A DNA stretch of 36,433 bases, from the NCBI GenBank assembly GCA_030037885.1, contig JASHPU010000114.1:1-36433 (forward strand), read 5' to 3'. Source of the stretch: Xanthobacteraceae bacterium (GTDB lineage: Bacteria > Pseudomonadota > Alphaproteobacteria > Rhizobiales > Xanthobacteraceae). The translations under genes were made by a program, and so were the position numbers. This document shows positions 25,442 to 33,055 of the stretch, piece by piece. Under the pieces are notes generated by a model. That model saw only the letters and a program-made list of their open reading frames with translations, was not told the DNA's origin and searched no databases. Each line of letters opens with the position of its first letter. Positions within the stretch are counted from its first letter, which is position 1.

Positions 25442-26434
25442 TCAGATTTGCCACACCTGGCCGGGGCGCAGGGCGGCGAAACGCTCCGGCGCGATGCCGG
25501 CCGCGTTCAACGCGTCTATCAGCGCGAGGAACGGCGCATCGATAGGCTCATCGGTCAGCTGGAACGTGCCGTGGTGATGGGCCAGCGCCAGCTCGCCACC
25601 GCAATCGATCAACGCCTGCACGGCCTCGGCCGGGTTCATGTGGTGGTCGCGCATGAACCAGCGCGGCTCGTAAGCCCCGATCGGCAGGATAGCGAGCTTG
25701 AACGGGCCGTGACGTTCTCCAGCAGCACGGAAATAGCGCCCGTCGCCGTAACCGGAGTCGCCGACAAAATAAATGCGTCCGCCGGGCGTTTCGATCACGA
25801 ACGACGCCCATAGCGCCATGTTGCGATCCGACAAACTGCGCGCCGACCAATGGCGCGAGGCAACGAGCGTTACCGCCATTCCACCGCCGATATCGACCCG
25901 ATCGCCCCAGTCGTAGCCTTCCGCGGCAATGGCCCGGTCGAAATTTCGCATGACGACGTCGTTGCCCAGAGCCGTGACGACGCGCGGGCGATGCAAAGCC
26001 GCGATCCGCGACAAAGTGCGGACGTCGAGATGATCATAATGGCCGTGCGACACCAATACGACATCGATCGGCGGCAGATCCGCAAACGCAATGCCCGGTT
26101 CGTTGACCCGTTTTGGCCCGATCAGGCGCGACGGCGACGCGCGCTTCGACCACACCGGGTCGAGCAGGATGTTGCGACCAGCCGTCTGAATGAGAAAACT
26201 GGCATGGCCGACGTAGCAAATCCGCCAGCTCGCGCCGTCGACCCGCGCCGGCGGGTGATCGGCGTAAGGCGACGGCGCCCAGGCCGGCCACTTCGCCTTG
26301 GTTCCACGCCGGCGGCGATCGACGAACCAGCGCAACAGGTCACCACGTCTCTTCGGTGACGCCCCGTGTGGATCAAAAAACCGCACGCCATCGAAGTGAT
26401 CGGAAATCGGACCGGTGTAATAGGGTGACGGCAT
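25442..26434 (-). CDS. Metallo-beta-lactamase-fold hydrolase, NAPE-PLD/UlaG-like
   Basis: The 330-residue protein is a binuclear metal hydrolase of the MBL fold. Ligand motifs are HGHYDHLD near residue 129, His in 'LVASRHWSARSL' near 192, Asp in 'YFVGDSGYGDG' near 222, and 'ALAHHHGTFQL' near 286. The N-terminal 'RFFDPHGASPKRRGDLLRWF' and 'ICYVGHASFLIQTAGRNILLDPVWSKRASPS' resemble NAPE-phospholipase-D-like bacterial enzymes. No signal peptide is seen. Possible substrates include phospholipid-like phosphodiesters or lactones, and none can be assigned. The 131 bases upstream to the lipoprotein gene contain no other feature, so it may be a separate transcript. Confidence 0.87.
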   Translation of the reverse strand: MPSPYYTGPISDHFDGVRFFDPHGASPKRRGDLLRWFVDRRRRGTKAKWPAWAPSPYADHPPARVDGASWRICYVGHASFLIQTAGRNILLDPVWSKRASPSRLIGPKRVNEPGIAFADLPPIDVVLVSHGHYDHLDVRTLSRIAALHRPRVVTALGNDVVMRNFDRAIAAEGYDWGDRVDIGGGMAVTLVASRHWSARSLSDRNMALWASFVIETPGGRIYFVGDSGYGDGRYFRAAGERHGPFKLAILPIGAYEPRWFMRDHHMNPAEAVQALIDCGGELALAHHHGTFQLTDEPIDAPFLALIDALNAAGIAPERFAALRPGQVWQI

Positions 26435-26565
26435 GACCGCGCTTTTCGTTTGGCAGGTTTACAGGCAAGTCGTCGGCCCGATGGCGGATTCTGGCCTCGA
26501 CGGTTTTTGCAAACATCCGCTTGAAAGCCGGCGTTGGTCCCGCGATTGATGAGGACGCGCCCCAG

Positions 26566-26979
26566 CTAATACAACCCGCCCTGCACCACGCTCGAATCGT
26601 TCGTCGGACGTTGCCCCGGGTTCGGCAACGGACCCGTAGCGTTTCTTTCCTGACCCTGCGGCGCGGCAAAGGCGGGTGGATTTTGTTGCTGGGCGGGCGA
26701 CTTCTGCCCGGCAATCGTCGCGGTCGTTCCGGCGGTGGCGGGCACCTGCTGCGCGGCGGCCGCCGCCGGTGCCGCGGCGGCGGGCGGATTTTGGTTGGGC
26801 TCGCCGTGCGCGATGAATTGGTCATAGCCCGGTTCGCCCGGCCGCGGCGGCAGCCCGGCCGGCTCGCCGCCCGCCCAATGCGGCCACGTATCGGCCATGG
26901 AGCTGGAAAACGGACTGCAGGCGCCCAGCATGGACGCACCGCCGAGCACCAGCGCCGCCGCGACCAGTCGCTTGATCAT
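26566..26979 (-). CDS. Small proline/alanine-rich lipoprotein
   Basis: The 137-residue protein starts MIKRLVAAALVLGGASML and has a lipobox LGAC with Cys near residue 21, so it is a predicted lipid-anchored protein. The mature part is a low-complexity Pro/Ala/Gln-rich sequence after 'GEPAGLPPRPGEPGYDQFIA'. No domain is recognised. Two adjacent ATGs (26982 and 26979) are possible starts, preceded by a GGGCGGG stretch. The frame upstream to 27117 is open but encodes basic, repeat-containing sequence that would hide the signal peptide, so it is not used. The function is unknown. Confidence 0.75.
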   Translation of the reverse strand: MIKRLVAAALVLGGASMLGACSPFSSSMADTWPHWAGGEPAGLPPRPGEPGYDQFIAHGEPNQNPPAAAAPAAAAAQQVPATAGTTATIAGQKSPAQQQNPPAFAAPQGQERNATGPLPNPGQRPTNDSSVVQGGLY

Positions 26980-27076
26980 CATGCCCGCCCAGCCGCCGAT
27001 CGTGGCAACGCGCCGCCGCGCCGTCGCGTCCCGCGTGCAACAACAAAACCGAACATTTGGCCCATCATTGCGCGTA

Positions 27077-27112
27077 TCTTGGGGCGCTTCTTGGGGCGCA
27101 TCTTGTCGCCGC
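27077..27112. repeat. 12-bp tandem repeat, about 2.5 copies
   Basis: TCTTGGGGCGCT, TCTTGGGGCGCA and TCTTGTCGCCGC are adjacent. The period and the TCTTGG start are the same as in the repeat at 16331-16376. It lies about 95 bases upstream of the lipoprotein start on the minus strand. The rest of the 373-base interval 26980-27352 contains only the family A repeat. Confidence 0.7.
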
Positions 27113-27216
27113 GGCAAATGGCCGAAATGGCGGACTTTGATGGCGAGACTGTGATGCCCGCATCCACGGCCCGCTTCTATAGCGCGGCCGTCAACGATTG
27201 CCTAATCATACGAATT

Positions 27217-27318
27217 CGTCATTCCGGGGCCGAGCGCAGCGAGGAGCCCGGAATCCATAACCCCAGCGCAGGGCTTATGGATTCCGGACTCGCCGCTTCG
27301 CGGCGATCCGGAATGACG
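27217..27318. repeat. Palindromic intergenic repeat, family A (copy 3)
   Basis: It runs from CGTCATTCCGGGG to GATCCGGAATGACG with the inner arms GGAATCCATAA / TTATGGATTCC. It is closest in sequence to copy 1 on the right side (CTTATGGATTCCGGACTCGC) and to copy 2 on the left. It lies 34 bases beyond the stop of the glycosyltransferase gene. Confidence 0.75.
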
Positions 27319-27352
27319 AGGAAGCGATCATCCGATCTCCGCATCATTCGCC

Positions 27353-28432
27353 TTACGCGGCGCGGCGGATGGCGAGCGCCTGATCGACCGCCGCCACCAC
27401 CTGGGCGGCGGTCAATTCGTCGAGACACTGGCTGCGGCTGTCGAGCCGGCGCTCGCAACCTTCGAGCTGGCACGGCAGACAGGGCAGCGGATTCTGCACC
27501 AGCCAAACATTGCCGCGCTGCTGGATGGTGCCGGCCGCGTGCCACGGCCGATCGAGGCCGATGCGCGGCCACGGTCCCCAGATGCGCGGATCGGTCGGCC
27601 CATAGAGCGCCACGGTCGGCGTGCCGGTGGCGGCGGCCAAATGCGTCACCGCCGTATCCGGCCCGACATAGATTTGCGCGGCGCCGATCAGCGCCGACAA
27701 TTCCGGCCAGCTCAGCGCGCCGTCGCGGCGTTCGACGCCGGCGTCGCGCCACACCGCATCGAGGTAGGCGCGGTCCGCCGCCGCGCCGATCACGACCGTC
27801 GCCAGGCCGCGCACGCGTAAAGCCGCGGCGAGCCGGCGCCAGCCGTCGATGGTCCAGCGCTTGTAAATGAATTTCGGCGCGGCATGCACGACGGCGTACG
27901 GATCATTCGGCAGCACATCGGCGCGCACCTCGCCCTGCGGGCAGACGACCTCGCCAGCGGCGGCGATGCCGATGAGATCGGCCAGGCGCAACAGCTCGAC
28001 GATGCGGTGCTGCGTGCGATCCGCCGGATAGGAACGGCTCAGCGCGAGGCGTTTGAGCTTCGCCGAAAATCGGTTGGCATCTCGCGGCCCGGCGCTCTGC
28101 CGTCCGGCAATGACGGCGAGCGCGGTCGGCCGGTCGCCGGTCTGCGTCGAGAGCGCCAGATCGTAGCGGCGCATCAGCCGATGGAACAGGCGCAACGAAT
28201 AGCCGATGCTCGCCCGTTCCGGAACGGTCATGACGCCGGCGAGATCGGGATTGCCCGACAAAATGCCCTCGGTCCCGGCGAACACCAGCGCCTCGATCGA
28301 CGCGCTCGGAAACGCCCGCTTCACGCTGCGGATCAGCGGCGTGGTCAACAGCACGTCGCCGAGCCGGCGCAGCGCCACGACCAGCACCCGCGCATCGGCC
28401 GGCAAGCGGATTTGTTGCTTCGGCGCGTTCAT
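27353..28432 (-). CDS. Glycosyltransferase family 9 (LPS heptosyltransferase-like)
   Basis: This 359-residue GT-B enzyme probably transfers heptose (or a similar sugar) to the LPS core on the cytoplasmic side. It has the N-terminal motif 'VLVVALRRLGDVLLTTPLIR' with the candidate catalytic Asp near residue 25, 'AAPKFIYKRW' near 187, and the donor-binding segment 'IYVGPDTAVTHLAAATGTPT' near 255 followed by 'ALYGPTDPRIWGPW'. The cysteine-containing end 'PLPCLPCQLEGC' is common in GT9 proteins. The ATG at 28432 overlaps the TGA of the upstream O-antigen ligase gene. A separate GT9, waaF, lies at the window's end, so at least two heptosyltransferase-type enzymes serve the core. Confidence 0.88.
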   Translation of the reverse strand: MNAPKQQIRLPADARVLVVALRRLGDVLLTTPLIRSVKRAFPSASIEALVFAGTEGILSGNPDLAGVMTVPERASIGYSLRLFHRLMRRYDLALSTQTGDRPTALAVIAGRQSAGPRDANRFSAKLKRLALSRSYPADRTQHRIVELLRLADLIGIAAAGEVVCPQGEVRADVLPNDPYAVVHAAPKFIYKRWTIDGWRRLAAALRVRGLATVVIGAAADRAYLDAVWRDAGVERRDGALSWPELSALIGAAQIYVGPDTAVTHLAAATGTPTVALYGPTDPRIWGPWPRIGLDRPWHAAGTIQQRGNVWLVQNPLPCLPCQLEGCERRLDSRSQCLDELTAAQVVAAVDQALAIRRAA

Positions 28433-29691
28433 TGTTTGGCGCCGTCGCGCTGGCGCAGCGCCATGCCGCCGGCGACGCCGACGCCGAACACATAGAGCCA
28501 GCCTTGCGTGTAATCGAACAAATGCGAGTTGAACAGGCACGCGACCACGTTCTGCGTGACGATAATGCGGCCGAGCCAGGCGGTGAGGCCCCCGCCGGTG
28601 AACAAGGCCAGATGCGCCCACCACATCGCCAGCAGCACGGCGGCGCCGACGAGCCCGAGCTGGATGGCGACAGCGAAGATTTGGTTATGCGGATTGACCG
28701 AGCCGGCCGCTGCGGCTCCGGTTTGACCGATTGCGGCGTTGCGGAATTGCTCGCCGATCGAGCCGGTACCGTGGCCGATCACCGGCGCGCTGGCGACGAA
28801 TGACAGCGACTTTTTCAAAAATTCCAGATGCAGGGCGGTCGAGCTCGGGGCATCGCGTGCCTCCCAGGCGCGTAATTCGCTGACCGACGTGGCCAACCGC
28901 GCTCGCAAATAGGACGATTCGAACCCGGCCGCGCCGCCGAGCACGCCGAACACCAGCGCCGCGGCCATCAGCCCTTTCCAGCCCGAGTGGCGATAGCCGA
29001 GCAGCAGGACCAGGACGACGGCGACAAGGAGCGCGGTGCGGCCGGTGGCGACGAAAACGATATTGGCGAGAAAAGCGAAGGAGACAATCGTCAGCGCGGC
29101 GGCCGAGCGCCAGCGTCGTTCACGCGACTGATCGAGCGCAATGCCGAGCAGCGCGACCGCGCAGATCAAAAACTCCTCGCCCTGAAGAATGTAATCCTTG
29201 ACCGGAACGCCGGGCTCAAAATTGCGCCACGCCAAGGCCGGAAACAGCACCAAGAGCCACGACAGCAGCAGCAGGACCACGACGGAAGCGCAAAAGCCGA
29301 ACAGCACACGCATGCCGTTTTCGGAACGCCGGAACTGTGCCAGCAGCACCGGGATGACCAGAAGGCGGTGGAACGCGCCGAAGCCGTGCAAACGCTCGTG
29401 CCAGCTCACGTCGGCCCACAGCATGCCGAGCGCGGCGAGCACCCAGAGCAGGACCGGCAGGCCGCCGGCGGCGCTGGCCAGCGCGCGGCGGAGCGCGCCG
29501 AGGTCCAGCGTCGGCAACGCCGCGACCAGCCAGACCACGATCAAAATGCCGGTCGCCGAGGTCGACCACGGCAGCGACACCGCCACCGCCACGGCGCTCC
29601 AATCGGCGAACTGCGCCACCGCCTTGCGGTCGAAAGCCTTGGCGCGAAGAGCCTTGGCGCGAAAAAGCGTCATCGTCGCGATGGATGTCAT
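28429..29691 (-). CDS. waaL: O-antigen ligase family (Wzy_C/WaaL-like) membrane protein
   Basis: The 420-residue protein is highly hydrophobic, with about ten to twelve membrane segments. It has the ligase/polymerase loop pattern: 'RTALLVAVVLVLLLGYRHSG' near residue 217, then a periplasmic stretch with 'LEFLKKSLSFVASAPVIGHG' and 'SVNPHNQIFAVAIQLGLVGA' near residue 333. The NPHN[QE] segment with the following Gly is the hallmark of O-antigen ligases (Wzy_C domain). It would join undecaprenyl-linked O-antigen to the lipid A-core in the periplasm. Near the N-terminus a 15-bp duplication (29636-29665) encodes FRAKALRAKAF. The ATG at 29691 is used, with an internal Met at residue 7 as an alternative. 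It is co-transcribed with the GT9 gene. Polymerase activity (Wzy) cannot be excluded. Confidence 0.85.
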   Translation of the reverse strand: MTSIATMTLFRAKALRAKAFDRKAVAQFADWSAVAVAVSLPWSTSATGILIVVWLVAALPTLDLGALRRALASAAGGLPVLLWVLAALGMLWADVSWHERLHGFGAFHRLLVIPVLLAQFRRSENGMRVLFGFCASVVVLLLLSWLLVLFPALAWRNFEPGVPVKDYILQGEEFLICAVALLGIALDQSRERRWRSAAALTIVSFAFLANIVFVATGRTALLVAVVLVLLLGYRHSGWKGLMAAALVFGVLGGAAGFESSYLRARLATSVSELRAWEARDAPSSTALHLEFLKKSLSFVASAPVIGHGTGSIGEQFRNAAIGQTGAAAAGSVNPHNQIFAVAIQLGLVGAAVLLAMWWAHLALFTGGGLTAWLGRIIVTQNVVACLFNSHLFDYTQGWLYVFGVGVAGGMALRQRDGAKQ

Positions 29692-29863
29692 GCAGTCTGC
29701 CGGCCTCAGAACCCATTATAGCCGCGGGCCCGCCGATTGACACGACAGCGCGCGCGCCCAGCAGGGCGACGGCCGCTGCCCGCCGGCGCCGATTGACAAA
29801 ATCGCCCTCATTCACGATAGGGCGGCAGCCAAAACTCTTCGGGTGGGGAGCCCGATACGCCGC

Positions 29864-30715
29864 ATGGCCGATTGGGTGAAAAAAACCCGCGCCTACCGCA
29901 TCTATCGGCAGAGCCTGATCTACGACACCGTCCGCAATCACGGCAAGGTGGTCAAGCGCGCGCTGCGGCTGCCGCGCTACCTTGGCTCGGCCTACCAGTG
30001 CCCGATCTGCGGCACCGGGCTACGCGCGTTCAAGCCGATCGGCCGGTCGTATTGGCGCGACACCGAAAAATTCGGCACCATTCATCCGGCGCGCGCGCTG
30101 GAGACCTTCAACATCGCGGCGTTCTATTGCCCGCGCTGCGACGCCTCCGACCGCGAGCGGCTGACCGCGCTTTATCTCGATCGCGCGTTCCGCGCGCTCG
30201 ATTTCGGCCGTTCCTATCGGCTGATCGAATTCGCCCCCAACGAAGCGCTGCCGAAATGGCTCAAGCGCTTTGCCTTCATCGCCTATCGGAGCGCCGACCT
30301 GTCGCGCAAAACGGTCGACGAACGCATCGACCTCACCGCCATGGACCGCTACGCCGACCGCTCGGTCGACATTATTCTATGCTCGCACGTGCTGGAGCAT
30401 GTCCCCGAGGACCGCAAGGCGATGGCCGAAATCCGCCGCGTACTCAAGCCCGACGGCTTTGCGGTTCTGCTGGTGCCGCTGGTGATCGGCGTCGACGCGA
30501 CGCACGAAGATCCGAGCCTCGACGAGGCGCTGCGCTGGAAATATTTCGGCATGGGCGACCACGTGCGCCAATACGGCAAGCGCGACTTCATCGCCCGCTT
30601 GCAAGCCGCCGGCCTGCAGATCGAGCAGCTCGGCATCGACCATTTCGGCGCCGAAACCTTTCGCCGCGCCGGCATCGCCGACAATTCCGTGCTCTACGTC
30701 GCGCGCCCGCGCTAG
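29864..30715 (+). CDS. Class I SAM-dependent methyltransferase with N-terminal zinc-binding cysteines
   Basis: The 283-residue protein has an N-terminal segment with two CxxC pairs: 'YQCPICGTGLRAF' near residue 47 and 'FYCPRCDASDRERL' near residue 87. A methyltransferase core follows with 'SVDIILCSHVLEHVPEDRKAM' near residue 165 and 'IRRVLKPDGFAVLLVPL'. The glycine-rich SAM loop is not in its classic form ('YRLIEFAPNEALPKWLKRF' occupies that place). The ATG at 29864 is chosen; a GTG at 29843 is possible, but GGGGAG lies 14 bases upstream of the ATG. It diverges from the O-antigen ligase and sits amid LPS genes, so methylation of a sugar or O-antigen is plausible but unproven. Confidence 0.85.
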   Translation: MADWVKKTRAYRIYRQSLIYDTVRNHGKVVKRALRLPRYLGSAYQCPICGTGLRAFKPIGRSYWRDTEKFGTIHPARALETFNIAAFYCPRCDASDRERLTALYLDRAFRALDFGRSYRLIEFAPNEALPKWLKRFAFIAYRSADLSRKTVDERIDLTAMDRYADRSVDIILCSHVLEHVPEDRKAMAEIRRVLKPDGFAVLLVPLVIGVDATHEDPSLDEALRWKYFGMGDHVRQYGKRDFIARLQAAGLQIEQLGIDHFGAETFRRAGIADNSVLYVARPR

Positions 30716-30884
30716 GGGTCAAGGGACAGCGCCGTACTTTCATCTCGTCAGGCCAAGCCGGGAGGCAAGCGCCATAAACATTCGGTGGCGATAGGGTAGC
30801 TTTGGCCAGACGGAATCGGGCGGGACGCCCCACTCACAGATTTTCAGAGGCAGTGGCTGGCGTAGGCCCCCATAGCCATATAGA

Positions 30885-30898
30885 TTACGATATCGTAA
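30885..30898. promoter_or_regulatory. Perfect 14-bp palindrome upstream of the small-gene pair (candidate operator)
   Basis: TTACGATATCGTAA is fully self-complementary. It lies 24 bases before the ATG at 30923. Palindromes of this kind near a start are typical operators of small DNA-binding regulators, including autoregulated antitoxins. No such regulator gene is adjacent. The rest of the 207-base gap after the methyltransferase gene contains no other recognisable feature. Confidence 0.5.
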
Positions 30899-30922
30899 CC
30901 CTGCTGGGGCAACATCACCAAA

Positions 30923-31214
30923 ATGACCTATTTTCGCTGTCCTTCTGCCGTCTCCTCAGCCTGCTGTCACGGAAGCCATTAAGAAGGCGTTCCCCAACGA
31001 CCATTTATCTGTAAACGATGTGCAGTGGCTAATCTCCAGCACAGGAACAGCCGTTGAAATATCCGCCAAGATTGGCGTGTACGACATGCACAACCCAACA
31101 GCCCCGGCTACTGGGAACGCAATTATATTTTCTACGAATGGGTATTTTGGCCGTGCACCCTCAAACATCTGGGAGTGGATAAAAGCAAAACTGGAGGCTA
31201 CGCCCAGTGGCTGA
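30923..31214 (+). pseudogene. Small soluble protein gene with an apparent single-base frameshift
   Basis: If one T of the TTTT at 30931-30934 is ignored, an ATG at 30923 reads MTYFAVLLPSPPQPAVTEAI, continuing KKAFPNDHLSVNDVQWLISS and ending ...WEWIKAKLEATPSG at 31214 (96 residues). As given, the ATG frame runs out of register after four codons, and the remaining frame has only a GTG at 31020 as a start. Alternating hydrophobic/charged strands and a 'GYFGRAPSNIWEWIKAKLE' end suggest a compact alpha/beta protein. I do not recognise a named family. The DNA is AT-richer than its neighbours, with ATA, AAT and TTA codons. The next gene's GTG start lies within its last codons. Decay or a homopolymer error could cause the break. 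Confidence 0.6.
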
Positions 31215-31568
31215 CGCTCAAGAAAATACATCTGAGGTGCCGAGGCAATTTGCCAATGTTGCGCCCGACATTTCCGCGGGGCGGCGCATACTCGTCTCAT
31301 CATTCAAGAGCTCAAGGACGACATTCGCGAGATTAAGCGGGATCAAAAAGCCGATTTCAGAATCTTAGCTGGAGCACTAATCACTGGTTTTTTGATTTTG
31401 GCTGGAATGCTAATTTATGGATATTTCAGAGTGGATGACCGTATAACCAAGCTAGAAGATAGAATGAATAGAATGTCCAACACATTGACCCGAATTGACA
31501 CTAAACTTGAGGATTTGTTGGCGCGCATCCCGCCTGTTCCGACACCCCCGCCGCAGCGGCGGCCTTAA
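31207..31568 (+). pseudogene. Small membrane protein with helical tail, apparent single-base frameshift
   Basis: A GTG at 31207, preceded by GGAGG at 9 bases, starts VADAQENTSEVPRQFANVAP and then leaves frame. Adding one G to the GGGG run near 31278 rejoins a frame reading ...LIIQELKDDIREIKRDQKAD, then a membrane helix 'ILAGALITGFLILAGMLIYG', then a charged heptad-like segment 'RITKLEDRMNRMSNTLTRID' and a final 'PPVPTPPPQRRP'. The repaired length is about 120 residues. The predicted layout is cytoplasmic helix, one membrane span and a coiled-coil-like tail. Start and stop overlap the previous small gene by 8 bases, so the two were translationally coupled. Its last 68 bases are antisense to the 3' end of the GT2 gene. 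Function unknown. Confidence 0.6.
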
Positions 31569-32367
31569 GGCCCTTGGTCGCCACGACCCGATCGCTCGCC
31601 AAAACCGCGTCGAGCCGCTTCTCGTTATCCGACAAGCGCGTGCGGTCGGCGTCAGGGTGCCATAGGTGCAGCACGCCGGTGGCGTAGCGGCCGTCCTTGC
31701 GGCGCACGCCGGCGCGAATGAGGCGCACGAACAGATCGGAATCCTCGCGGCCCCAGCCGGCAAAGGAGCTGTCGAAGCCGTCGACCGCGATCAGATCGGA
31801 ACGCCACATGGCGATATTGGCGCCGCGCGCGCCGCGCCAGGCGCGCGGGCGCGCTTTGCGCAGCGGGCCGAGCGGCAGCGCAACAAGCGGCGCCAGGCGG
31901 TTGATGCCGCAGCCAAACCGCGACGCCAGCCATTGCGCCATCGTCCAGCACTCGGCGGTCAAATTCTCGCGCAGCACGCGCGCCGTCAGCGCGCGCGACA
32001 GCAGCACCCGGTTGCCGGTGACGAACCAGCCGGGCTCGGCGAGCGCCCGATGCGCGGCGACGAAATCGCCGCGCGCGAGACAATCGCCGTCGAGAAAGAC
32101 GCAATAGGCGCCCTGTGCCGCCACAATGGCGTGGTTGCGGATCGCGGCGAGGCGGAAGCCGTCATCGGGATGCCAGACGTGGACGACGCGCCGGCCGCTG
32201 CGTTTTTGCCACGTCTGCACCACCGCCGCCGTGTCCGGCCGCGAGCCGTCGTCGGCCACCAGCACTTCGAAATGGCCGTCGCTTTGCCGCGCGAGCGACC
32301 GCAGCACGGCATCGAGCGCATCGGGCCGGTTGTAGGTCGAGACGATTACGGAGATGAGATCGGTCAC
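31501..32367 (-). CDS. Glycosyltransferase family 2 (LPS/O-antigen sugar transferase)
   Basis: This 288-residue GT-A enzyme starts with 'ISVIVSTYNRPDALDAVLRSLARQ' and has 'VLVADDGSRPDT' near residue 36, the metal-binding DxD in 'YCVFLDGDCLARGDF' near residue 94, and a C-terminal galactosyltransferase-like element 'GFDSSFAGWGREDSDLFVRLI' near residue 199. It would use a nucleotide sugar on the cytoplasmic side; the sugar and acceptor are unknown. The GTG at 32367 gives the expected N-terminus. The last ~22 residues (GVSEQAGCAPTNPQV) overlap the opposite-strand membrane-protein gene and look non-conserved, so the original stop may have been lost. It is in the LPS gene block but not in an operon. 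Confidence 0.88.
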   Translation of the reverse strand: MTDLISVIVSTYNRPDALDAVLRSLARQSDGHFEVLVADDGSRPDTAAVVQTWQKRSGRRVVHVWHPDDGFRLAAIRNHAIVAAQGAYCVFLDGDCLARGDFVAAHRALAEPGWFVTGNRVLLSRALTARVLRENLTAECWTMAQWLASRFGCGINRLAPLVALPLGPLRKARPRAWRGARGANIAMWRSDLIAVDGFDSSFAGWGREDSDLFVRLIRAGVRRKDGRYATGVLHLWHPDADRTRLSDNEKRLDAVLASDRVVATKGLKAAAAAGVSEQAGCAPTNPQV

Positions 32368-32510
32368 GATCGCAATCTCTACTTTCGGCTAAAGCGGGAT
32401 GAAATTGCGCTGATTCAGTATTTCGTCATTGCGAGTTCCGCACCGGCCTTTCGGCCGACCCCGACGGATGAAAGTCAATTGAGATCGGCACGTTCGTTCG
32501 CTGATTTAAA

Positions 32511-33025
32511 GCGGCGACTTGTTGACCTCATCCTGAGGTGCTCGGCGCGCAGCGCCGAGCCTCGAAGGATGCAGGCCGAGGCGCCGGGGCCTGCATCCTT
32601 CGAGGCTCGCTGCGCTCGCGCCTCAGGATGAGGTGAACAAGACATTCACCCTCATATTCGTCATTGCGAGCGGCGACTTGTTGACCTCATCCTGAGGTGC
32701 TCGGCGCGCAGCGCCGAGCCTCGAAGGATGCAGGCCGAGGCGCACCGAAATCGGGCTTGCCCGATTTCGGCATGTTTTATTGTCCAGATCGGCTATAGCC
32801 GATCTGGATGCCTGCATCCTTCGAGGCTCGCTGCGCTCGCGCCTCAGGATGAGGTGAACAAGGCATTCACCCTCATATTCGTCATTGCGAGCGGCGACTT
32901 GCTTGTTGACCTCATCCTGGAGCGACTGGATTGCTTCGCTTCCGCCTTCGCGCTGCGCCCTTCGGCGTGACTAAAGCCGCGCCGTAGCTCGCGCAGCGAG
33001 CGTCGGCGGGTCGCTCGCAATGACG
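32511..33025. repeat. Tandem array of family B/C palindromic repeats
   Basis: The sequence GCGGCGACTTG...TTGACCTCATCCTG starts at 32511, 32670 and 32891, giving periods of 159 and 221 bases. Each full unit contains the family B hairpin (GAGCCTCGAAGGATGCAGGCC / CTGCATCCTTCGAGGC) and ends with TCACCCTCATATTCGTCATTGCGA. The third unit is truncated and continues into another palindrome (CGCCGTAGCTCGCGCAGCGAGCG ... CGCTCGCAATGACGA). The whole 688-base gap between GT2 and hldE is filled by this array, with no gene. Confidence 0.8.
32744..32809. repeat. Insertion of two perfect palindromes inside the second repeat unit
   Basis: CCGAAATCGGGC-tt-GCCCGATTTCGG (32745-32770) has a 12-bp perfect stem. 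A second perfect palindrome of 26 bp (32783-32808, centre GGCTATAGCC) follows 12 bases later. They sit exactly where copy 1 has only 'CCGGGG', and account for the 62-base difference between the two periods. Confidence 0.8.
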
Positions 33026-33055
33026 ACGGAGTGCTCAGACCTAAAATCATCATGC

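Noticed and set aside
31020..31214. Stand-alone 64-residue protein starting at GTG 31020.
   Set aside because: Protein-like sequence (PAVTEAIKKAFPNDHLSVND) continues upstream in the same frame, so the gene more likely starts at 30923 with a frameshift.
32511..33025. CRISPR array, because of regularly recurring repeats.
   Set aside because: Units are 159-221 bases, themselves palindromic, with no short uniform spacers and no cas genes.
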